Translations under genes and position numbers: made by a program
NCBI RefSeq assembly: GCF_009834915.1
Contig: NZ_WVHS01000004.1
Coordinates: forward strand, 548,600 to 612,599
Source of the DNA: Hufsiella ginkgonis
GTDB lineage: Bacteria > Bacteroidota > Bacteroidia > Sphingobacteriales > Sphingobacteriaceae
Reading direction: 5' to 3'
Length of the DNA: 64,000 nucleotides
Part shown: positions 57,860 to 64,000 of the stretch, piece by piece
Position numbering within the stretch: position 1 is the stretch's first letter
Layout of the letters: the number at the start of each line of letters is the position of its first letter
Notes under the pieces: generated by a model
What the model was told of the DNA's origin: nothing
Databases searched by the model: none
The model's input: only the letters and a program-made list of their open reading frames with translations

Positions 57860-59158
57860 TCAGTTTCCATCAGGCTTCACCAGCGAAACCTTAGGGCTTT
57901 CCGGCCATTTGAACTCAGCAAACGCGTCGGGGTGACGGGGGTCGAATGCCGGTCGTTTCACCAGGTATTTCGCCAGTGAAAGTTTATTCGCCTTAATCCC
58001 TTCCACAATGATCTTTGCCAGCTCGTACGCGCCATAGGGATTAAAGTGCGTATTGTCGTTCATGTTCTTTTCGGGGTATATCACAAACGCGTTCTTCGAT
58101 CCTTCCGGCCCCATTGCCTCAAACAGCTGCGTGCTCAGCGCGGTAAGATCGATCAGGGCTACCCCTTTTTCTACGGCTACCTTACGTGCCGCGTCGGGGT
58201 AATCCCCATGGGTATTCACCATGGTATTGCCGCTAAATGAACGGCGGGCGGTGGGTGTTACGATCACCAGGGTGCCCCCCTTCTCTTTCACTTTATCGGC
58301 GAAGAGGCGTAGCCGGTCGCTGTAAGACTTATATGGGCCGTCGTTCGCGCCTTTCTCCTTCTCGTCGTTATGGCCGAACTCCACAAACACGAAATCGCCG
58401 GCTTTCATCACGCTCAGCACCTTATCCAGGCGCTTCTGGCCGATAAAGCTGCCCAGAGACAGTCCCGATTCCGCCTGGTTGGCAATAGCCACACCCGGTT
58501 CAAAAAAGCGTGTGATCATCTGTCCCCAAGAAGCCCAGGGCTCTTCTTCCTGGTTCACTACGGTCGAATTTCCCGCGAGGAATACCGTCACCTGGTCATC
58601 TACCTTACTGATCTCGAGCGAGCTCAACGCCGTTTCCTGGTCAAACTCCAGCGTAAGCTTATCGTCCCAGTCGAGCTTGGTGAGCTCCCGCTCTTTTAAT
58701 GCCACCTGTCCGCCAGTGCTGATCTTCCGGTCTTTAACATATACGATGAACGTTTTCGTAATAAACTTCCCGCGAAACGTGCGCACATTTTCCAGCATCA
58801 GCCTGCGCGACTCGGCCTTCACCGTGCTGTACGAAGTTCCTTCCGGATCGCCCAGCGTCACTCTCACCTCGTAATTGCCTTCGGGCACGTTCACAGAAAA
58901 ATAAAAGGGTGTCGTGCTTCGCACCAGGTCGCTCTTTAACGGGTTACTTCCTTTACGGGTTAACCCGGAAGGCCTTGTGCCAAAATCGAAACCAAATCCC
59001 GCGGTGGCGGAATATACCGCTTCAGGCAGTACCTGTACGTAGCCGGGAGCCGCTTTACCGGGCCCGAAATCAAATTTAAAGGAAACGGCCTGCTGCGCGT
59101 TCGCACCAGCAAACAAGGCGGCAACCAATGCCGATGTCAGAAAGATCCTGGGTTTCAT
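57860..59158 (-). CDS. CE12 rhamnogalacturonan acetylesterase (SGNH)
   Basis: A 432-residue secreted SGNH hydrolase (signal peptide LTSALVAALFAGANA). A 170-residue N-terminal beta-sandwich (FKFDFGPGKAAPGYVQVLP, VPEGNYEVRVTLGDPEG) precedes the esterase domain. Block I is FLAGNSTVVNQ with nucleophile S198 and N197 in place of the common Asp. Block III is VEFGHND, and the D368/H371 pair is in DNTHFNPYGAYEL. CE12 enzymes remove acetyl groups from rhamnogalacturonan I so that lyases and hydrolases can act. It is the first gene of the pectin trio, 73 bp downstream of the STAND NTPase. Confidence 0.9.
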   Translation of the reverse strand: MKPRIFLTSALVAALFAGANAQQAVSFKFDFGPGKAAPGYVQVLPEAVYSATAGFGFDFGTRPSGLTRKGSNPLKSDLVRSTTPFYFSVNVPEGNYEVRVTLGDPEGTSYSTVKAESRRLMLENVRTFRGKFITKTFIVYVKDRKISTGGQVALKERELTKLDWDDKLTLEFDQETALSSLEISKVDDQVTVFLAGNSTVVNQEEEPWASWGQMITRFFEPGVAIANQAESGLSLGSFIGQKRLDKVLSVMKAGDFVFVEFGHNDEKEKGANDGPYKSYSDRLRLFADKVKEKGGTLVIVTPTARRSFSGNTMVNTHGDYPDAARKVAVEKGVALIDLTALSTQLFEAMGPEGSKNAFVIYPEKNMNDNTHFNPYGAYELAKIIVEGIKANKLSLAKYLVKRPAFDPRHPDAFAEFKWPESPKVSLVKPDGN

Positions 59159-59231
59159 CCGGTCCGATAGTTAGTCGGCTGCAAAGTAGAAAAGGTTGTA
59201 CGAAACAGCGTCATGCACTGTCATGCCCAGT

Positions 59232-61811
59232 TCATCGGGTGATTCCTGATGCCAGTACCAGCGCATGATCCGTGTTAAAAACGCCCATGTTCAGCAAGTC
59301 CGCGGAAACCCCTTTTTCTTCGATGATCAGCTTTAACTGGTCGATGGCCGCTTCTGCATTTTTTAAGTCACCGGTTTCCCGGTAATACTTCAGCATCTGC
59401 GACGACATAAAGAACCTGGTTATCATAAAGTCCGAATTCTTAAACAACGATGCCGCCTGCTGCATATATTTGATGAAGCTGCAGGGCACCTCTTTATTGA
59501 TAACGGCCCTGAGCAGCAAAAGATTGGCGAAGTTATGCTTGGAATACTCGCTGGTACACACTTCCAGCCTGCTTAAATGCCGCTCGATTTTCGATGCATG
59601 TTCCGGATCACCCTCGCCGGCGAAAGAAACACCCTGCAGCAGCAGCAAATGTGCGGCAAAACCCGACCTGCGGCGGTAAAAGATTCCCGGATGGTCGGCA
59701 CGGATGCGGCAAATGATCGAACTGATCGTTTTCATATCCCCCGAGAAGGCATTAACCAGCAACATACTCATATAGGCCACAGACTGTTCCGGCATTACCG
59801 GGCCCTTGCGCGCCCGATCTGCGTGAATGAACCGGTTAACCTGTTCAAACGTCATATCTTCGAACCATGCGACGTCTTGTTGTCCCGACAACTTCATATG
59901 CAAGTGGTTAAGGCATAACAGCGGATCGATAGGGCCTTCAAAATGATAGTTCAGCTTTTGCAGCACTATCGCCTGGGTTTTAATACCCAGCAAGTCTAAT
60001 TTCAGCACTGCGATACATCCCATCACGGCATGATAGGTATACAGGTATTTTTTTTCGTTCGTGGTCAGGCTCAGCAAACGGACTATTTCATGGTAAAAAG
60101 GGTCGCTATAGTTCAACAGGCTCAATTCCGCCAGGAAGGCCTGGTGAATATCGAAATCTACAATTTGCAGGCTCAGTTCCGGCCGGCACCTGGTCTTGGC
60201 TACCAGTACTTCGGCGATGAACAGCAGCAGGTAACATTTTTCTGAAGGAGGCAGCTCCAGCGCAAGGATGGCGCGCAGCGGTTCGAGCCGCCCCTGCACG
60301 ATGGTATACCGGGTTACCCATTGCAGGATCTGCACTTTTACCGGGTTACCCCGATATTCCGTGAGCACGTGCTCAAGCAGTTCGTCGCTTACCTCGCCCG
60401 CGTATTTCTCGATAAGCCCCATCGAAAGGAAATACTCAAAAATATGCTGGTGCGTAAACCTCACAATTCCGTTGTGAATGGATTGGTCGGCGTGTTTCTC
60501 CTCAGCCAGGATGCCGTTTTGAAGCAGTTCGGTAAATGCAAGCTTTTCTCCCGGCTTCCGCATCTCAAACTGTTCGCTATACAACTGGGCGCCATTTTTC
60601 CCATAAGCGGTAGACCTGATCATTTCCCGGATAATTGCAACCTTTCCCGGGGTATCGCCCGAAGAATAGATCTTCTGCCGGATAAAATCCGATACCAGCT
60701 CATAAAACGTCGCACTTTTATGATAGTCTAAATCTTGATTTTCGTGGCTGATCTGGTAATACAGCTGCAGGTAATACGGGAACCTGAGGTGTTTTTTGAG
60801 ATTGGGATTTACGTTCTGAAGGTCCGTAAAGTTGCTGTCTATCTTCCTGAGAATAGCCGACACCTCGTTGTCAGAGAGCGGCGGCACGTTAGTCACGTCA
60901 TCATGCCTGAAATAACAGCCAGGATACCATTTTTCGCCCAGGTAGGCGGATTCCCTGATGCGGTCGTAAAAAGTGAGCCAGCTGTTAGACCGCATGCTCA
61001 GGATCACTTTCAACCACGGATTGTCTTCATTTTCGCAGATAAAGTCTATTACGGCGTCAAACAATCGTTCCACCTGGTCGCGTTTGAACAACACATCGTC
61101 AAAACCGTCTATTACCACCACCACTTTTCCTTTCCGCTCTGCGGGATAGCGGTTGAAATAATCCGAGAAACTGATCTTATAACCGAACCCGGACTCTAAC
61201 GACAACCAGTTTTCGAGCGTAAGCGCTCCCGAACTGATCTGCTGCAGTATGCTGGTGTTCATAAACCACACCACATCGTCTTTATACGGTGCATCCTGCG
61301 CACGAAAAAGCTGTTCAACCATCCTGCAGAGCAGAATGGACTTTCCATAGCCGGGTTGGGAAACCAGGCAGGTAAAGCTCATCTCAGATGCCATGAAATA
61401 ATCAAGATCTGTTTCAGCGAACTTCCTGTCGGTGGTTAATGCATAAGGAATACCCGACCGGTTGCGGATGGTTTTAAGTGTAAAGCCTGTAATCTTATCG
61501 GCCCTGCCGCGAAATTCTGTCCAGCTGTCTGTTCCAGGTTTTTGCGACAGGTCGTCCATCTCTTTTTTAAACCGGTCCCAACTTTCCAAACCGGCGTATT
61601 CGCAAATGGAGGTAAGTGTGAACAACGAGAAATGGTGCTTGGCATCTGCAAATCCAAAAAGTCGTTTAAGCGTGGTTTCGCTTACAAACTTACGGGTAGC
61701 TTTATTGATGGCAGCAGAAAGATAACGACAGTCAGCGGGCGTAATACTGGTTATACCGGCTTTATACAGAACAACTTTCTTAAGTTCTCCTAAATAGTAG
61801 TTTTCGTTCAT
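59232..61811 (-). CDS. STAND/NACHT-like NTPase with Bacteroidota N-terminal domain
   Basis: An 859-residue cytosolic protein with no signal peptide. The N-terminal 85 residues (SETTLKRLFGFA, FTLTSICEYAGLESWDRFK) look like a small helical adaptor domain of a kind I have seen in Bacteroidota proteins. A P-loop follows, SQPGYGKS with K157 (the G/A normally four residues before GK is Ser). Walker B is VVVVIDGFDDV with D235, and a sensor-like Arg lies in VILSMRSNSW. After about residue 330 the protein is wholly helical, probably winged-helix plus TPR-like repeats. STAND ATPases act as signal-triggered switches; the output is unknown. It sits directly upstream of the CE12 gene. Confidence 0.75.
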   Translation of the reverse strand: MNENYYLGELKKVVLYKAGITSITPADCRYLSAAINKATRKFVSETTLKRLFGFADAKHHFSLFTLTSICEYAGLESWDRFKKEMDDLSQKPGTDSWTEFRGRADKITGFTLKTIRNRSGIPYALTTDRKFAETDLDYFMASEMSFTCLVSQPGYGKSILLCRMVEQLFRAQDAPYKDDVVWFMNTSILQQISSGALTLENWLSLESGFGYKISFSDYFNRYPAERKGKVVVVIDGFDDVLFKRDQVERLFDAVIDFICENEDNPWLKVILSMRSNSWLTFYDRIRESAYLGEKWYPGCYFRHDDVTNVPPLSDNEVSAILRKIDSNFTDLQNVNPNLKKHLRFPYYLQLYYQISHENQDLDYHKSATFYELVSDFIRQKIYSSGDTPGKVAIIREMIRSTAYGKNGAQLYSEQFEMRKPGEKLAFTELLQNGILAEEKHADQSIHNGIVRFTHQHIFEYFLSMGLIEKYAGEVSDELLEHVLTEYRGNPVKVQILQWVTRYTIVQGRLEPLRAILALELPPSEKCYLLLFIAEVLVAKTRCRPELSLQIVDFDIHQAFLAELSLLNYSDPFYHEIVRLLSLTTNEKKYLYTYHAVMGCIAVLKLDLLGIKTQAIVLQKLNYHFEGPIDPLLCLNHLHMKLSGQQDVAWFEDMTFEQVNRFIHADRARKGPVMPEQSVAYMSMLLVNAFSGDMKTISSIICRIRADHPGIFYRRRSGFAAHLLLLQGVSFAGEGDPEHASKIERHLSRLEVCTSEYSKHNFANLLLLRAVINKEVPCSFIKYMQQAASLFKNSDFMITRFFMSSQMLKYYRETGDLKNAEAAIDQLKLIIEEKGVSADLLNMGVFNTDHALVLASGITR

Positions 61812-61891
61812 AGGCGAAAAATTTTGAGAACGCCCAACAGTATGGTAGCAGGTAGATACGCCCGCTTAACAGGCACGCACGCCCGTTAAAT

Positions 61892-61899
61892 CAAAGCTA
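61892..61899 (-). promoter_or_regulatory. Candidate -7 box for the STAND NTPase gene
   Basis: On the minus strand TAGCTTTG matches TAnnTTTG exactly, 80 bp upstream of the ATG at 61811. It is about 16 bp from the divergent + strand box, so the two promoters abut. No -33 TTG found. Confidence 0.45.
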
Positions 61900-61914
61900 C
61901 AACTTCTATCCCGT

Positions 61915-61922
61915 TAATTTTG
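61915..61922 (+). promoter_or_regulatory. Candidate -7 box for the right-end surface protein gene
   Basis: TAATTTTG matches TAnnTTTG exactly. The leader to the ATG at 62041 would be about 115 nt and holds a direct repeat (61941-61954 and 61980-61993). Confidence 0.45.
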
Positions 61923-61940
61923 TGTTAAAAGAACAAAAAA

Positions 61941-61993
61941 ATGAATAAAATGAACAGATCAAAAACTACCGCTTGGTCAATGAATAAAATGAA
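61941..61993 (+). repeat. Direct repeat ATGAATAAAATGAA in the surface-protein leader
   Basis: Two identical 14-mers (61941-61954, 61980-61993) lie 39 bp apart, exactly 13 codons. They open a 74-codon frame (61941-62165, beginning MNKMNRSKTT, second copy MNKMN) that overlaps the surface-protein start in another frame. It is either an upstream leader frame or a chance one. Confidence 0.5.
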
Positions 61994-62040
61994 TATCACA
62001 AATAATATGACTAAAGGTTACTCCATTCAAACTCTTAGCT

Positions 62041-64000
62041 ATGGATCGAACCTCTACTTTGCCGCGGTATCTACGCAGGTACCTTTGCTTAACGCTTACA
62101 TTATTGCTGATCATCTCAGCACTTATCGCGCAGGCACAGCCTGTGCAACGCGTATATGCAAATAACCAAAACACGAACGTCACCGGCCAGCCATCGGTAT
62201 CGCTGAATGCCGCGCAAACCGCTTTATTAAACGTGGCTTTAAGCGGCCCCCTGTTAAACACGCTGGCCCGGGTGGAAAATCCCGACAACGCCAAAGACGC
62301 TGACCCCCGTACACGCTCATCGCTTTTTGTAACGGCCGCTAATATAGACCTGCTGCCGTTAACCAACGTAACGGTGGGCGGCGTTGCCGAGCAAACACTG
62401 CTCTTCACGGGCTCCGATCTGCCAACCGCTACCACACCGGTAAGCATTAAAGTAGGTACAGGATCCTCGCTTGCGGGATTGCTGGACGGAATTACCATCC
62501 AGGCGGTAAATAGCGGTGTGCCGGTGGGACCTGTGTTCAGCCAATCAAACGGCAACCTGGCGGCGGTATCAAACGGGCCCAGCCAGCAGGAGATCACCAT
62601 TGTACCCGGCGTACCCTATAATGGCGTACGTATACGGCTGGCCGCCGAGGGCGGCTTACTCACCGTTGGGGTGGAGTCTCGCCTCGACATCTACCATGCT
62701 TATTTCCTTAAGCCCGCCTCAGGCATTAACTGTGATGCGCCGATAGATGCGCTGGGAGGCATTAACGGCACCGTAGTCGCTTTTGGCGGTGTATTTAATG
62801 AATTCGATGCCATCGACGGCGATCCCGCCACTTATGCCACGTTAACATCCGGCGCCAATCTTATTGGCGATGTAAGGCATACTACCATATTCCCGGGTGC
62901 GTCTGTAGCCGGCGACACTGTCCGGTTTACAATTTCAGTGCCCGGCACCCTGGTACAAGCGCAATTGCTTACCGGGATCTCGGTCGAATCGTTCAACGGC
63001 ACCACCTCCAACGGGGTGGTGGATAATTCCAGCGGTCTCCTCCAGCTGCAGTTGCTCGACGGTTCGACCAACAGCTACACGATCCAGTTCGTACCCTCCG
63101 GGATATTCGACCGGGTAACGCTTCGCCTTGGCGGCGTGTTAAATGCACTGGCTACCATTCGCCTTCACGAGGTTTCGCGCATTATCGCACGCCCGGGTAC
63201 ATCCGTTAACAGTACGGCCGGCGCCGCCGCCACCGTTTGTACCGGTACGGCGGTAAACCTGGCTGTCACCGATCCGCAGCCAGGCGTTACCTATACCTGG
63301 TATACCGTTCCCACAGGAGGCTCGGGCACTGCTGGCGCTACCTATTCGCCCGGCGTACTTGCACCCGGTACTTACACCTTCTATGTAAACGCTATGCGCG
63401 CAGGTTGTACCAATGCCTCCGGGCGAAACGCCGTGGTGGTTACGGTAACGCCGGCCGGCGTAGTCGCCGCCATCAATGTGAACGGAACGCCGGGCGGCGC
63501 TGCCTGTATCAACGGCGCCGTTACGGCCACCATTAATGTTACCAGCACCGGCATTACCAGCCCGGTATATTACCTTTATAATGGTCCAACGCTGGTTGCC
63601 AGCAACACCACCGGCATATTTACTGTTCCGGTAACCGCTGGCGCTTCCTATACCTATAGTGCTGGTGTAAGCGGTACCGGCCTCTGCGAAACGCTGGCCG
63701 CCGACCGCAAAAGCGTAAGCTTTACCATCAACCCGCTGCCTGCGGCACCAGTGCTTACACAAACCGGCACAATAACCGTACAAACAGGGGGCACGCTGCT
63801 GCTAAACGCCAGTTCGCCCGACGCAGCATCATATGCCTGGTACAAGGATGGCGTATTGCTGCCCGCCTTTACCGGCGCCACCCTCCAGGTAACCAATGCG
63901 ACTGCAGCCGATGCCGGCGTTTACACTGCCGAAGCGGTAAGTGCCGCCGGATGCCGGTCGCTAAGCGCAGCAACTACCGTGGTGATCGAAGGCTTCCAGA
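62041..64000 (+). CDS. Large secreted Ig-like-repeat surface protein (3' end outside window)
   Basis: The frame is open from ATG 62041 to the last base (653 codons visible). An upstream in-frame stop at 62008 and lack of another ATG fix the start. The signal peptide is YLCLTLTLLLIISALIAQAQ. Residues about 35-215 and 230-385 appear to be two related beta-sandwich modules (each with TxVxSRLDIYH/IRLHEVSRI-like ends). Then Ig/PKD-like repeats follow: VCTGTAVNLAVTDPQPGVTY, a second module around VTATINVTSTGITSPVYYLY, and an Ig-like module with ASYAWYKDGVLLPAFTGAT. Such proteins in Bacteroidota are usually T9SS-exported adhesins; the sorting domain would lie beyond the window. Confidence 0.8.
   Translation, partial: MDRTSTLPRYLRRYLCLTLTLLLIISALIAQAQPVQRVYANNQNTNVTGQPSVSLNAAQTALLNVALSGPLLNTLARVENPDNAKDADPRTRSSLFVTAANIDLLPLTNVTVGGVAEQTLLFTGSDLPTATTPVSIKVGTGSSLAGLLDGITIQAVNSGVPVGPVFSQSNGNLAAVSNGPSQQEITIVPGVPYNGVRIRLAAEGGLLTVGVESRLDIYHAYFLKPASGINCDAPIDALGGINGTVVAFGGVFNEFDAIDGDPATYATLTSGANLIGDVRHTTIFPGASVAGDTVRFTISVPGTLVQAQLLTGISVESFNGTTSNGVVDNSSGLLQLQLLDGSTNSYTIQFVPSGIFDRVTLRLGGVLNALATIRLHEVSRIIARPGTSVNSTAGAAATVCTGTAVNLAVTDPQPGVTYTWYTVPTGGSGTAGATYSPGVLAPGTYTFYVNAMRAGCTNASGRNAVVVTVTPAGVVAAINVNGTPGGAACINGAVTATINVTSTGITSPVYYLYNGPTLVASNTTGIFTVPVTAGASYTYSAGVSGTGLCETLAADRKSVSFTINPLPAAPVLTQTGTITVQTGGTLLLNASSPDAASYAWYKDGVLLPAFTGATLQVTNATAADAGVYTAEAVSAAGCRSLSAATTVVIEGFQ

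Noticed and set aside
59159..59231. Repeated GTCATGC in the 73-bp gap before CE12 as an operator
   Set aside because: Two short copies are not enough to separate from chance, and the same 9-mer TGTCATGCC occurs near 19.15 kb in an unrelated context.

Overview
The window looks like a chromosomal segment of a Bacteroidota bacterium, probably of the Sphingobacteriia/Chitinophagia type (Pedobacter/Mucilaginibacter-like; inferred, not proven). The evidence is three SusC/SusD outer-membrane pairs, an ECF sigma/FecR pair, FAS1 (fasciclin) lipoproteins, a type B T9SS-sorted surface protein, hybrid histidine kinases with extracytoplasmic propellers, and several intergenic copies of the Bacteroidota -7 box TAnnTTTG. 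I see no rRNA, tRNA, CRISPR array, transposase or phage genes.

Left part (1-31.3 kb), mostly housekeeping and envelope genes: the 3' part of a GH92 alpha-mannosidase; a HAD phosphatase overlapping an MltD-like lytic transglycosylase; a tightly packed MlaE-MlaF-MlaD (MCE) lipid transport operon ending in a perfect hairpin terminator; uvrA; a second lytic transglycosylase; an RluB-type pseudouridine synthase with a long basic repetitive tail; a lactonase-fold secreted protein; an M16 metalloprotease; a secreted GH2 beta-galactosidase; a c-type cytochrome lipoprotein; a soluble TPR hybrid kinase; a two-gene small-protein operon; a 1422-aa one-protein two-component sensor; a beta-helix/SprB-like T9SS adhesin; and a zinc alcohol dehydrogenase.

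Right part (31.4-61.8 kb) is one long minus-strand block. Read in the direction of transcription it holds: a STAND/NACHT-like NTPase; three secreted pectin enzymes (CE12 rhamnogalacturonan acetylesterase, GH105 unsaturated glucuronyl hydrolase, PL22 oligogalacturonate lyase); a palindromic intergenic repeat; an ECF sigma-FecR-SusC(STN)-SusD unit; a 437-bp intergenic region; and a seven-gene, 15.5-kb operon FAS1-SusC-SusD-FAS1-FAS1-SusC-SusD with gaps of only 12-51 bp. That operon has two importer pairs and three fasciclin lipoproteins but no recognisable degradative enzyme and no dedicated regulator. It is the best candidate here for a poorly described system. The pectin enzymes plausibly feed the sigma/FecR-controlled SusCD pair: extracellular deacetylation and depolymerisation, then TonB-dependent uptake.

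The window ends inside a large secreted Ig-like-repeat surface protein on the + strand, transcribed divergently from the STAND NTPase.
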